Positions 47,847 to 55,766 of a DNA stretch of 64,000 bases are shown here, piece after piece. A program made the translations under genes and the position numbers. Each line of letters begins with the position of its first letter. The first letter of the stretch is position 1. The notes below the pieces were generated by a model. The model ran no database searches. It had not been told where the DNA came from and was given only the letters and a program-made list of their open reading frames with translations. Where the stretch lies: positions 107,923 through 171,922 of the forward strand of contig NZ_JMCC02000010.1 of assembly GCF_000737335.2 (NCBI RefSeq), given 5' to 3'. Source of the DNA: Enhygromyxa salina (GTDB lineage: Bacteria; Myxococcota_A; Polyangia; Nannocystales; Nannocystaceae).

Positions 47847-48590
47847 ATGATTGGAACTCGCCGAGCCATCGCCCTGCTGATCCTGTCGTTCTTCACCCTG
47901 TATTTTGGGATGACCGCGTGGCTCGGCCCTGATGAAATCTACGCGCTCGGTCTCGGGCTCGCGCTGTGCTACGGCCTGGCCTTCTTCGGCGTCGCGGCCG
48001 AGTGGTTCTGGGCGCGGTGGTTTGCGATGGGCGTTGGCAACTTTGGCTGCCTGTTCCTGTTCTTGCTGCTCAAGATCGGCCCCGAGCCGATCTTCGTGTT
48101 CTTTGGCGTGAGCCACTTGCTGGTCGTCCTGTGCCTGATGGGCGAGGGCATGGCCGCCAAGTACGAGTACTCGGAGCGCGCCAGCGAGCGCTGGAACCTG
48201 CAGGAAGACTCGATGGCGCTGATGCGGCGGGCGGTGAAGTCGGCCGGTAGCACGCTGCCCTTGCTGATCATCTACGGGCTCGCGCCCCGCGGTGAGGCGC
48301 TGCAGCTGGGCCTGCTCGCGGCCGGCGTGATCGGGTTCGTCGCCCTGGTCCGCGGCAAGACTTGGGGTCCGATGCTGCTGGGTGCCACCGGCTTCTTGTG
48401 CCTGCTGGATGGCCTGGGCGTGTTTGGCCCGCCCACCATCGGGTTTTTCATGCTCGGTCCGGACACGCTTCCTGCGCTGTACGGCAAGGCTGGTGTGTTC
48501 GCAGGTGCGACCATGCTGGTGACCCTGCCGTTCATCGCGCCCATGTTCCGCTACATGCGGGCGCCCCAGTTGCCAACGCGCAACAGCTAG
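47847..48590 (+). CDS. Polytopic membrane protein of unknown function
   Basis: A 247-residue protein with about seven hydrophobic segments, starting at ATG 47847. Examples are AIALLILSFFTLYFGM, LGLALCYGLAFFGVAAEWF and GATMLVTLPFIAPMF. It contains a charged cytoplasmic loop (EYSERASERWNLQEDSMAL). No transporter or enzyme motif was recognised. It is divergent from the lipoprotein gene at 47756 with a 90-bp gap that must hold both promoters. A terminator follows at 48619. Confidence 0.75.
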   Translation: MIGTRRAIALLILSFFTLYFGMTAWLGPDEIYALGLGLALCYGLAFFGVAAEWFWARWFAMGVGNFGCLFLFLLLKIGPEPIFVFFGVSHLLVVLCLMGEGMAAKYEYSERASERWNLQEDSMALMRRAVKSAGSTLPLLIIYGLAPRGEALQLGLLAAGVIGFVALVRGKTWGPMLLGATGFLCLLDGLGVFGPPTIGFFMLGPDTLPALYGKAGVFAGATMLVTLPFIAPMFRYMRAPQLPTRNS

Positions 48591-48618
48591 CGCACGCGCG
48601 GAATCGATACCGGCTGGC

Positions 48619-48651
48619 AAGAGCGGCGCAGATGCGTCGCTCTTTGCTTTT
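48619..48651 (+). terminator. Intrinsic terminator after the membrane protein gene
   Basis: AAGAGCG with CGCTCTT forms the outer stem, extended inward by CGCA/TGCG through a G-T wobble, and TTTGCTTTT follows. It suits termination of the gene ending at 48590. Confidence 0.65.
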
Positions 48652-48797
48652 AAATGCCCGAAGTCCGGCCGAGCTCTGAACTGTTGTGATTCCGCGACAG
48701 CGCGGGTGAATGGGACTGCGCAATCCCAGCGCCGTGTGTGGGCCGCTGCGCAGCGATCCACCGCACATCTTTGGAGATTCGCTTCGATCTAGCTTCA

Positions 48798-49793
48798 ATG
48801 GGCATGGTGAGCGCGACCAACCGCCTGCGACGAATGCTGCAGCCCAGCTTGCTGCGGACGCCCGTGCGTCCGGGCGCGCTGCTGATGCAGAGCGCGGCGA
48901 CGATGCTGGAGCTGGCCGGATCGTTCAACGTGGTCCGGCTTGGCGAGCGTGGGCTCAACCACAAGCTCGAGCGCAAAGGCATCCGCTCGCAGAGCGTCCA
49001 GCTTGGCGACGCGAACGTGCGCTACTTCGAAGGCGGCGAGGGTCCGCCGGTCGTGTTGCTGCATGGGTTTGGGGCCTCGGCGGTGTGGCAGTGGCACGAG
49101 CAGATCGCTCCGCTGGCTCGCAACCACCGGGTGATCGTTCCCGACCTGCTGTGGTTCGGCGGCTCGTGGTCCAAGCGCCGCGACTTCAGCGTCGACTACC
49201 AGCTCGAGGTCGTGACCGCGCTGCTCGATCACCTGGGGATCGCGGAGGCTAGCTTCGTCGGGATCTCTTACGGGGGGATCATCGCTCACGAGTTCGCGGC
49301 GATGCACCCCGAGCGCGTGCGGAAGCTGGCGATCCTCGACAGCCCGGGGCGCTCGTACACCGCCAACGACCACGCGCAGATGCTCGAGCGCTTTGCGGTG
49401 GAGGACGTGGGCGCGCTGCTGGTCCCGCGCACGCCTGAAGACGTTCAGACCTTGCTGGAGGTCGGGTACCACAAGCCGCCCAAGACGCCGCGGTGGGTGC
49501 ATGGGCAGGTGCTGCGGGCGATGTATGGGGAGTTCCGCGAGGAGAAGGTGCAGCTGCTCTCGAGCTTGCTGGGCGAGCTTGGGGGGCTGCGTGCGCGGCC
49601 GGGGAAGGTGCGGCATGAGACCTTGCTGATCTGGGGGGAGCATGACTTGGTGTTTCCGCTGGAGATTGGGCGGCGGTTGCAGGCGGACATGGGGGGGCGG
49701 GCTCGGTTGCGGGTTGTGGCTGGGGCTGGGCATGCTCCGAATTTGGAGCATGGGGGGCTGGTGGCTCGTTGGTTGGTTGACTTCTTGCGGTGA
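48798..49793 (+). CDS. Alpha/beta-fold hydrolase
   Basis: A 331-residue alpha/beta hydrolase. The oxyanion segment VVLLHGFGASAVWQW, the nucleophile elbow VGISYGGIIAHEF with Ser, the acid strand LLIWGEHDLVFPLEIG and the catalytic His in GAGHAPNLEHGG are all present. The acyl or ester substrate is unknown; lipase- or epoxide-hydrolase-like members share this layout. The start ATG 48798 (MGMVSATN) was chosen over longer frames. The first 70 residues are a helical N-terminal extension. The last quarter of the gene becomes strongly G- and T-rich on this strand, unlike its beginning (see findings). Confidence 0.85.
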   Translation: MGMVSATNRLRRMLQPSLLRTPVRPGALLMQSAATMLELAGSFNVVRLGERGLNHKLERKGIRSQSVQLGDANVRYFEGGEGPPVVLLHGFGASAVWQWHEQIAPLARNHRVIVPDLLWFGGSWSKRRDFSVDYQLEVVTALLDHLGIAEASFVGISYGGIIAHEFAAMHPERVRKLAILDSPGRSYTANDHAQMLERFAVEDVGALLVPRTPEDVQTLLEVGYHKPPKTPRWVHGQVLRAMYGEFREEKVQLLSSLLGELGGLRARPGKVRHETLLIWGEHDLVFPLEIGRRLQADMGGRARLRVVAGAGHAPNLEHGGLVARWLVDFLR

Positions 49794-49856
49794 TTTTGGG
49801 GGTTGGTTTGGTTGTTTGCGGGGAGTGGGGTGCCGATGAGGGACCGCGCACGGGCT

Positions 49857-49990
49857 GCAGACGGCCCGAACCCGGCTAGGTCTACTCCAGTCTTGGGACC
49901 CCGCTTCCTGTCGGGTCGTCTCATTGGCCCGACCTCGCTTCTCTTCGTTAATCTCCACGTGCGTAGATACGCCGGGTTCGGGCCGTCTGC
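49857..49990. repeat. Long inverted repeat (20-bp arms, 94-bp loop)
   Basis: GCAGACGGCCCGAACCCGGC at 49857-49876 is exactly the reverse complement of 49971-49990. Arms are flanked by partial matches (GCGCAC on both outer sides). It resembles a REP-like element or the ends of a small mobile element; no transposase is inside. Confidence 0.7.
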
Positions 49991-50221
49991 GGCCTTGGTG
50001 CGCTCTTCGCTTTTCGGGGGTGGGTGCTCCGATCTGGACATGCGGGGGTGTGACGTGCTCGCTGGTTGGAAGGGGAGTGGTTTGCGGAGGGTGGTGGGAT
50101 CGGCGGACGTTGGGGAGTGTGGTTTTGCGGAGGGTGGTGAGAGCGGTGGAGGTTGGGGGGGGTGGTGCGGAGGGGGGTGGTGCGGAGGGTGGTGATGGGA
50201 GCGGCGGACGTCGGAACCAAT

Positions 50222-50256
50222 AAAAAAGAGGCGAGCCAGTGGCTCGCCTCTTTTTT
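50222..50256. terminator. Bidirectional intrinsic terminator
   Basis: A perfect 17-bp palindromic stem with A6 on one side and T6 on the other (AAAAAAGAGGCGAGCCA, loop G, then the complement) can terminate from both directions. It lies 24 bp past the stop of the Cys-rich lipoprotein at 50280. Confidence 0.9.
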
Positions 50257-50279
50257 GGTGGGTTGGCGATGATCAGCGA

Positions 50280-51611
50280 TCAGCCGCCGACTGCACCGGA
50301 GACGCTGGCAACCGCGGAGACGCTGCCGGAGATGGCACCGGTGGCCTCGCCGAGGGCGGTGCTGACGTTCTTGAGCTCGGCGATGGCGCAGACAGCCCCG
50401 ATCTTGAGCTTGAGGTTGCCGTTCACCGAGAGGTCACCGGCGACGTCGGCGACGGCTCCGCCTGAGGCGGAGATCAGGCCCTGGGCGGCGACGCCCACGC
50501 GCTCGAGCTTGGCCGAGGCGGCAAGCATGGCGGAGAAGCGGCCCTTGAAGCCCTCGAGCCAGATGCGGAATGCGGCTTCCTCGTTGGCGTCGAGGTCGCC
50601 CTTGAACTGGAACTCGACCGAGAGGCTTGGCGGGGTGCACTCGACGTTGGCTTCGGCCTTGGCTTCCACGCTGGCTTGGCACTCGGCGCTGACGCTGGGC
50701 GGCTCGACGCTGCCTTCGCACTTGCCCTGGCACTCGACGTCGGCCATGGCCGAGACGTCGCACTTGGCGGTGGCGTTGGCTTCACAGCCGCCCATGGCGG
50801 GCATGTAGGTGCACTCGCCTTCGCAGCGACCCGAGCACTCACCGCCGGCCGAGAGCTCGCAGGTGCCTTGGCACATCGACGAGCAGCTGCCGTTGCAGTT
50901 GGTGATGTTGCCGTTGCCGTCGGTGTTGCAGGTGCCGCCGGTGCACGAGGAGCACTCGCCCTCGCAGGTGCCTTGGCAGGTGCCGCCACACTCGGCGGCG
51001 ACCTCGAGCTGGCACGAGCCGGAGCACGAGCCTGAGCACTCGAAGCTGGGCGCTTGGCCGGTGCACTCGAGGGTGCCGCTGGCTTCACACTCGGCGGCCA
51101 CTTCGGCCGAGACTTCGCACGAGCCCATGCACTTGGCTTCGATCGAGCCGGGGTCGGCTTCGATGTCGCACTCGGCAGCGGCCGAGACGGCGAGCTCGAC
51201 GTTGGCTTCGCACTTGGGCGGCTCGAAGGTGATCGAGATGCCACCTTCGAGGGTTGTGGTGAACTTCGCTTCGAGGCCGGCCGTGACGGCAGCGGTGAGA
51301 TCATCGAGGCTGAGATCCGCGTAGCCCTCGATCTCGAGCGAGGCAGCGATGCCCTCGAGCTGGGCGCGGATCGTTCCGCTGACGTCGAGGGCCGCGGTGC
51401 GAACGTCGACGACGGCGCCGAAGAAGGCGTCGATGCTGACGCTGCCAGAGATGCTGGCGTTGCCTTCGAGGATGCCGGTGTCGGGGCACACGAGGCCGCA
51501 CTGTTCGGCAAGGTCACCGACGGCGTCACAGCCGGGCGACGCGATGGCGATGCCCGAGATCAGGCCGCAAGCGAGGAAGGGGAGGTAGGGCTTTTTTTGG
51601 ATGTCGACCAT
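50280..51611 (-). CDS. Cys-rich surface lipoprotein (first paralogue)
   Basis: A 443-residue protein with a signal peptide ending in ASPGC, a lipobox-like site. The N-terminal domain (LEGNASISGSVSIDAFFGA) is followed by a Cys-dense central region with repeats such as CSGSCSGSCQ, CGGTCQGTCEGEC and CNGSCSSMCQGTC, with conserved GxC spacing suggesting disulfide knots. The C-terminal domain (FRIWLEGFKGRFSAML, then GAVADVAGDLSVNGNLKLK) is helical. It starts at ATG 51611. A second copy with the same plan follows at 52093. It would sit on the outer surface, cross-linked by disulfides. The function is unknown. A strong bidirectional terminator lies downstream. Confidence 0.9.
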   Translation of the reverse strand: MVDIQKKPYLPFLACGLISGIAIASPGCDAVGDLAEQCGLVCPDTGILEGNASISGSVSIDAFFGAVVDVRTAALDVSGTIRAQLEGIAASLEIEGYADLSLDDLTAAVTAGLEAKFTTTLEGGISITFEPPKCEANVELAVSAAAECDIEADPGSIEAKCMGSCEVSAEVAAECEASGTLECTGQAPSFECSGSCSGSCQLEVAAECGGTCQGTCEGECSSCTGGTCNTDGNGNITNCNGSCSSMCQGTCELSAGGECSGRCEGECTYMPAMGGCEANATAKCDVSAMADVECQGKCEGSVEPPSVSAECQASVEAKAEANVECTPPSLSVEFQFKGDLDANEEAAFRIWLEGFKGRFSAMLAASAKLERVGVAAQGLISASGGAVADVAGDLSVNGNLKLKIGAVCAIAELKNVSTALGEATGAISGSVSAVASVSGAVGG

Positions 51612-52092
51612 GGTCGGAAAGGCTCCGGTAGGGACCGATCTACTCGATCGATCGGAAAAATTCAGCTCGGGGGGATCGGTGAGCTTTCCGGGAGAGTCGC
51701 ATTGTCTGTGGGCGTTCGACAATGGGGGATGACACGTCCAAGCGCGAAGAATTTGGATGGCTCCAGCACCGTGTGTGTGTCGCCTCGCGCGAGGAGTGAT
51801 CTGTATGGGTCAAACCGCCTCGATGACTGGTCGATCGGCCACTCGCTCCGCTGTTGGGCGGCGAAACTAGAGCTCGCTGGCCCCGCCCACGAGTGCCGGA
51901 GCTGAAAGAGAGAGCGAAGCGTTCCCCCAGGAGGGCCCGACCAAGGGGCCCGAGCGGAGCGAGGGTGTCGACGCGCGCGGAGGCGAAGCCGAGCACGGGT
52001 CGAGTCGGGGCGTCTGGGGGTATAGATAGACAGAAGGCCGCCCCAGCTGGGGGACGGCCTTCTCGCAGTGGCGCAGGCGCGCCGGGACTTGC
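51612..52092. other. Intergenic region between Cys-rich paralogues
   Basis: 481 bp without a supported gene. It holds a 12-bp palindrome CCTCGCGCGAGG at 51783-51794 and a hairpin near 52032-52063. Both probably concern expression of the flanking paralogues; no promoter consensus was clear. Confidence 0.5.
52032..52063. terminator. Hairpin after the second Cys-rich lipoprotein
   Basis: AGAAGGCCG (52032-52040) pairs with CGGCCTTCT (52055-52063) around a CCCC/GGGG core. It sits 30 bp beyond the minus-strand stop at 52093. No T-run follows, so termination is tentative. Confidence 0.4.
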
Positions 52093-53394
52093 TCAGAGGC
52101 TGATGCCGGCGGCGGAGAACACTTCGAGCGAGGCGCTGGCTTGGGCCTGAAGTCCGGCCGCGGCGTCGTTCGCGATGCTGACTGCGTCGGGGACCTGCGG
52201 GATGCCGCACGACGTCAGCTTGAAGGTGCCGACGATGTCCGCGGAGCCGACGATGTCCGTCGCGGCGACCACCGCGTCTGCACCCGCGCCACCGAGCAAA
52301 CCGAGCGACTCGATCAGGATGTCGGCCTTGGTCTTGCCCGCCAGCATCACGGCGGTGTGGGTCTTGAAGCCTTGAATCCACGCCTTGAATTCGGCCTGGG
52401 CCACGAAGTCGACCTCGAGCGCGGGCGACCACTGCCAGGTGACCTCGAGCGCGGGCGGCTTGCACTCGACGCTGGCGTTGGCCTTGGCGTCGACGGTGGC
52501 CTGACACTCGGCGCTGACCGAGGGCGGGGTGACCTCGCCCTCGCAGCGGGCGTCGCACTCGATGCTGGCGCCGGCCATGGCTTCGCACTTGGCGGAAGCG
52601 TTGGCCTCGCAGGTGCCGGACGCCGGCTTGTACGTGCACGAGCCGGTGCACATGCCCTCGCACTGGCCGCCTGCCGAGAGCTCGCAGGTGCCCTGACACG
52701 TGCCCTCGCACTCGCCGGCGCAGTCGCCTTGGGCGTTGGTCACCGAGCAGGTGCCGTTGCAGGTGCCGCGGCAGGTGCCTTCGCAGGACGCCGCGATCTC
52801 GAGCTCGCATGAGCCCTCGCACGATCCTTGGCAGTCGAACTCGGGCGCGGTGCCGGTGCACGAGAGCTCGGCGTTGGCATCACACGAAGCCATGACGCCG
52901 CCCTCGACCTCGCACGAACCCTCGCACGAGACGGTCGCGCTGCCGGGGTCGACCTCGACGTCACACTCGGCGGCGGCCGAGACCGCGACGTCGACGGATG
53001 CCTCGCACTTGGGCGGGGTGAACGAGATGCTCAGGCCGCCGGGTCCAACGGCGTCATCGAGCTTGGTTTGGATCGCTGCGGCGATGTCGGCCCCCGTGGC
53101 GCCGGGCTGGAGATCGACCGAGAGCGCGATCGCGTCGAGCTCACCTCGAAGGCTGCCGCTGATCCCCTTGGCCGCCGCGCTGACATCGACGACGGCGCCG
53201 AAGAAGGCGTCGACCTGGGCGATGCCCGTGATGCTGGCGTTGCCCTCGAGCACGCCCTCTGCCGGACAGGAGATGTCGCAGCCGGGGATGCCGCTGCCGC
53301 CATCGGGATCACAACCTTGAAGGGCAGACATGCTGGCGCCGACGAGGAGACCAAAGCTCGAGAGGATCAGGATTCGATTCGTGGTTGGTGTCAT
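52093..53394 (-). CDS. Cys-rich surface lipoprotein (second paralogue)
   Basis: A 433-residue paralogue of the protein at 50280. The signal peptide ends in LQGC (SMSALQGCDPDGG). The conserved N-terminal segment LEGNASITGIAQVDAFFGA and Cys-rich repeats (CQGSCEGSCELE, CRGTCNGTCS, CAGECEGTCQGTC) match the other copy. The C-terminal helical domain is similar but diverged (FKAWIQGFKTHTAVML). It begins at ATG 53394. The two genes are in tandem on one strand, separated by 481 bp, which indicates an old duplication. Likely a surface or extracellular matrix component; no enzymatic motif is seen. Confidence 0.9.
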   Translation of the reverse strand: MTPTTNRILILSSFGLLVGASMSALQGCDPDGGSGIPGCDISCPAEGVLEGNASITGIAQVDAFFGAVVDVSAAAKGISGSLRGELDAIALSVDLQPGATGADIAAAIQTKLDDAVGPGGLSISFTPPKCEASVDVAVSAAAECDVEVDPGSATVSCEGSCEVEGGVMASCDANAELSCTGTAPEFDCQGSCEGSCELEIAASCEGTCRGTCNGTCSVTNAQGDCAGECEGTCQGTCELSAGGQCEGMCTGSCTYKPASGTCEANASAKCEAMAGASIECDARCEGEVTPPSVSAECQATVDAKANASVECKPPALEVTWQWSPALEVDFVAQAEFKAWIQGFKTHTAVMLAGKTKADILIESLGLLGGAGADAVVAATDIVGSADIVGTFKLTSCGIPQVPDAVSIANDAAAGLQAQASASLEVFSAAGISL

Positions 53395-53517
53395 GGTGAC
53401 TGCGCTCCGGAGAATGCGCGACATTCCCACGCCTGCGCGGGACCACGCAACACCGATCGGCGAGCTGGATGCAAAGCAAGAGTAAACGACGAGCACTTTG
53501 CTCTCGGACATCCTCAT

Positions 53518-54528
53518 TCAGTCGTCGTCGGCCCGGCGGAGATCCAGCACGACTGGGCAGTGATCGCTGACGAACTCGTAGTCGCGCACGGGGTAGGCGT
53601 CGGTCGATCGAAAGTCCTGGCAGCGGGAGGCCGCGCAATGTGTGCCGGCATGGACCTCACTGTTCGCGTCGAGTGACTCCTCGAGCCCGCGGACCCACAC
53701 GAGATCGATCTCCGAGGGCTCCTTCCAGGCGTCACGCCGCTGGCCGTCGTAGTAGGCCGAGCAGCCGGTCGCGCTGCTCAGTCGGCGCACGTCGATCGGC
53801 GCGAGCTGCTGCGCGAGCTCACCTTGCTCGAGCGCTGGACCACGCGCGCCTTGGCCCGGTGTCCCCGTGCTGTTGAAGTCACCCAACACGATCAGATCGC
53901 GATCGCCCGCGCCGGGTGAGCGCTGCAGGCAGCCGTCTGCGATCTCGGCGAGCACGGGCCACTGCTCGCGGCGCAAGGGCTGGCTGTCGGGCATGGCCTT
54001 GAGGTGCACGACCACGATCCAAAAATCGGGGCCGCCATCGCGCGCGCGCAGGTAGGCCGACAAGCCTGGGCGCACGCGGCCGCCGATGCTCAGCTCGGGG
54101 TGCTCGGCGCTGTCGAGCAGCTCGACGCGATCGGGTCGCCAAGCCAGACCCAGCAGCTGGTGTCCGCGGCCGCCCTTGCTCGACAGGCGCAGCTCCCAAC
54201 CCGGCAGCAGCGCGGCGAGGGCCTTGGGATCCTTGATCTCTTGAACTGCGATCACGTCTGCGTCGAGCTCTTCGATGACCTCGCGCATGCGCTCGAGATC
54301 GTGGCCGCTGCTCGAGCCGCTGAAGTTCGCGAGGTTCCAGCTGACCACCCGCACGGCGTCGCCACGCCGCGGCGGGCCATTGCCCGAGATCCCGCTGAGC
54401 TCGCGCAGGTCGGGGCCGAGCCACGCCCACACCGTGGCGGCGAGCAGGGTGAGCAGCACGGCGACGAGGCGCTGACGGTTTCGACGATCACGCTTGCTCC
54501 GGCGTCGCTTGGACTTGCGCTTGGCCAC
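53518..54528 (-). CDS. Endonuclease/exonuclease/phosphatase family protein, membrane-anchored
   Basis: A 336-residue protein. A very basic N-terminus (KRKSKRRRSKRDRRNRQR) precedes a single hydrophobic helix, giving an inner-membrane anchor or signal. The EEP domain shows RVVSWNLANF, VIAVQEIKD, the Asn-Asp pair in DLIVLGDFNSTG and the C-terminal SDHCPVVLDL, all key metal/catalytic residues. Enzymes of this fold cleave phosphodiesters of DNA, RNA, or phospholipids and phosphoinositides. The domain lies outside the cytoplasm if the helix acts as an anchor. It is separated from the downstream (54535) gene by 6 bp, so they may be coexpressed. Confidence 0.88.
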   Translation of the reverse strand: MAKRKSKRRRSKRDRRNRQRLVAVLLTLLAATVWAWLGPDLRELSGISGNGPPRRGDAVRVVSWNLANFSGSSSGHDLERMREVIEELDADVIAVQEIKDPKALAALLPGWELRLSSKGGRGHQLLGLAWRPDRVELLDSAEHPELSIGGRVRPGLSAYLRARDGGPDFWIVVVHLKAMPDSQPLRREQWPVLAEIADGCLQRSPGAGDRDLIVLGDFNSTGTPGQGARGPALEQGELAQQLAPIDVRRLSSATGCSAYYDGQRRDAWKEPSEIDLVWVRGLEESLDANSEVHAGTHCAASRCQDFRSTDAYPVRDYEFVSDHCPVVLDLRRADDD

Positions 54529-54534
54529 GGGCTG

Positions 54535-55158
54535 TCAGTCGCGATCGTCGGACTCGGCTTCGAATTCGTAGCAGCGAAGATCGAGCTGCACTTGCAGGCG
54601 CGAGCTCTGCACCGTGGCCGCGCCGCCGCCGTGGGGATCGGCGTCGCGCAGCATGAAGCTGAAGCTGCCGCCCAGCGATCGCGCCGCGTCGACGCTGGTG
54701 ACCGGCGTGCTCGCGAGCACCAGCGATCGACCGCCGCCGCTGCGTGGTGTGCCGCGCTCGGGGCCGAGCAGGGTTGGACGTGGATCGCCCGTGGTCCACG
54801 GCGTCTCGATCCACAGCTCGGCGGCGGCGAGGGCCTCGCTCGACTGCACGAGCTCGAGCTCGAGGCGCAGGCCCCAGCGTCGCCCGGTCGCGCGTGATCG
54901 CAGCAGCTCGAGCTGCGCGCCCGCGTCGAACTCGTAGACGCCGTCCGGGTCGAGGCCGCCCACGCTGAACACTGGCATCGAGATTGTGTACACGGGGTGG
55001 AAGTCGACGGCGGTGGGCTCGAGCTCGGGCGCCGACCCAACCCCAAACACCAGGCGCACGCTGCCGAGCGCGGGTGGATCCACGGTCCACAGCTGGTCGC
55101 TCGCCGGCGGGACCGTGCCCTCGGAGAGCCGCTGGATCACGAGCCGGTGCAGGTCCAT
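54535..55158 (-). CDS. Unknown beta-rich protein (207 aa)
   Basis: A 207-residue protein starting at ATG 55158 (MDLHRLVIQRL). It is rich in alternating hydrophobic and polar residues with phrases such as VRLVFGVGSAPELEPTAVDF and LQVQLDLRCYEFEAES, suggesting a beta-sandwich. No signal peptide or lipobox is clear. The frame extends further upstream, but that part crosses the terminator and tandem repeat of the rpsU intergenic region and is not protein-like. Transcription continues into the EEP gene 6 bp downstream. I do not recognise a family. Confidence 0.6.
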   Translation of the reverse strand: MDLHRLVIQRLSEGTVPPASDQLWTVDPPALGSVRLVFGVGSAPELEPTAVDFHPVYTISMPVFSVGGLDPDGVYEFDAGAQLELLRSRATGRRWGLRLELELVQSSEALAAAELWIETPWTTGDPRPTLLGPERGTPRSGGGRSLVLASTPVTSVDAARSLGGSFSFMLRDADPHGGGAATVQSSRLQVQLDLRCYEFEAESDDRD

Positions 55159-55220
55159 CGGCGCGAGCGTAACTGGTTTCAGCTCGGGCGCGGCTCGTCG
55201 CTCGCTTGCCCATGTGAGAC

Positions 55221-55260
55221 CGAACCAAATTGACCGAACCAAATTGACTGAACCAATTGA
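55221..55260. repeat. 14-bp tandem repeat (CGAACCAAATTGAC)
   Basis: Two perfect copies and one degraded copy of CGAACCAAATTGAC lie head to tail in AT-richer DNA between rpsU and the 54535 gene. They may be iteron-like binding sites for a regulator or part of a promoter for the downstream gene. Confidence 0.7.
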
Positions 55261-55262
55261 AA

Positions 55263-55287
55263 GAGCCGCAGCGTGGGGCTGCGGCTC
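55263..55287 (-). terminator. Terminator of rpsU
   Basis: GAGCCGCAGC and GCTGCGGCTC form a 10-bp stem, with CTTTCAATT on the minus strand after the hairpin. It lies 19 bp after the rpsU stop. Confidence 0.7.
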
Positions 55288-55305
55288 GAGCTTGGATCCC
55301 AAGAT

Positions 55306-55590
55306 CTACATGCGCTCGCTGCGGGGCGGACCCTTACGCTGGCGGCGCTTCCGGCGGCGCTCGGCCTCACGGAGCTTGCGCTTGCCCTTGACGCTGGGCT
55401 TCTCGTGGTGGCGGCGACGCTTGATCTCGCGGAGCACGCCTTCACTGGCCATGAGCCGACGGAGCTTGCGAATCGCACGCTCGACGCCGCGCTCGTCGAC
55501 GCGAACCTCGAGGGGCCGTCCGAGCACCGGGAGGTGTTGCTCGGAGGTGTCGATCGTCGGGGTGGGGGGCGTCGCTTCAGACTCGGACAT
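55306..55590 (-). CDS. rpsU: Small ribosomal subunit protein bS21
   Basis: A 94-residue protein whose core (LEVRVDERGVERAIRKLRRL, then LREIKRRRHHEKPSVKGKRK) matches bS21. The N-terminal 25 residues are an extra Ser/Thr/Pro-rich extension compared with the usual 65-70 residues. The C-terminus is Arg/Lys-dense (RRRKRRQRKGPPRSE). bS21 helps initiation by the 30S subunit. It is monocistronic here with a terminator. A start further inside the frame (removing the extension) is possible but ATG 55590 is well placed. Confidence 0.93.
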   Translation of the reverse strand: MSESEATPPTPTIDTSEQHLPVLGRPLEVRVDERGVERAIRKLRRLMASEGVLREIKRRRHHEKPSVKGKRKLREAERRRKRRQRKGPPRSERM

Positions 55591-55766
55591 GAGGGAGCGG
55601 AGGTATAGGCGGGCGTCAAGAAGCCGTCAACCTCGACGGCTCCCGCAGCAGCGCCCAAACGCGCACGTGGGCGCGGAAACTACGGAAGTTCGTGTGTGGC
55701 CGCACGTGGGAAGGATCGCGCATCGGAGCTGCGGCCAAGCTCCATTTCGTCCCGTAGACTGCTCCC

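Larger units (their letters stand above)
49794..50279. other. G-rich intergenic region with inverted repeat and terminator
   Basis: 486 bp without a supported gene. It contains a 20-bp perfect inverted repeat with a 94-bp loop at 49857-49990, a G-rich stretch with repeated GCGGAGGGTGGTG at about 50089-50200, and a bidirectional terminator at 50222-50256. An open frame across it is not protein-like. Confidence 0.6.

Noticed and set aside
49803..50195. Plus-strand frame across the inverted repeat
   Set aside because: It crosses a G-rich repeat region and the hairpin arms; composition is Gly-rich with no motif or ribosome binding site.
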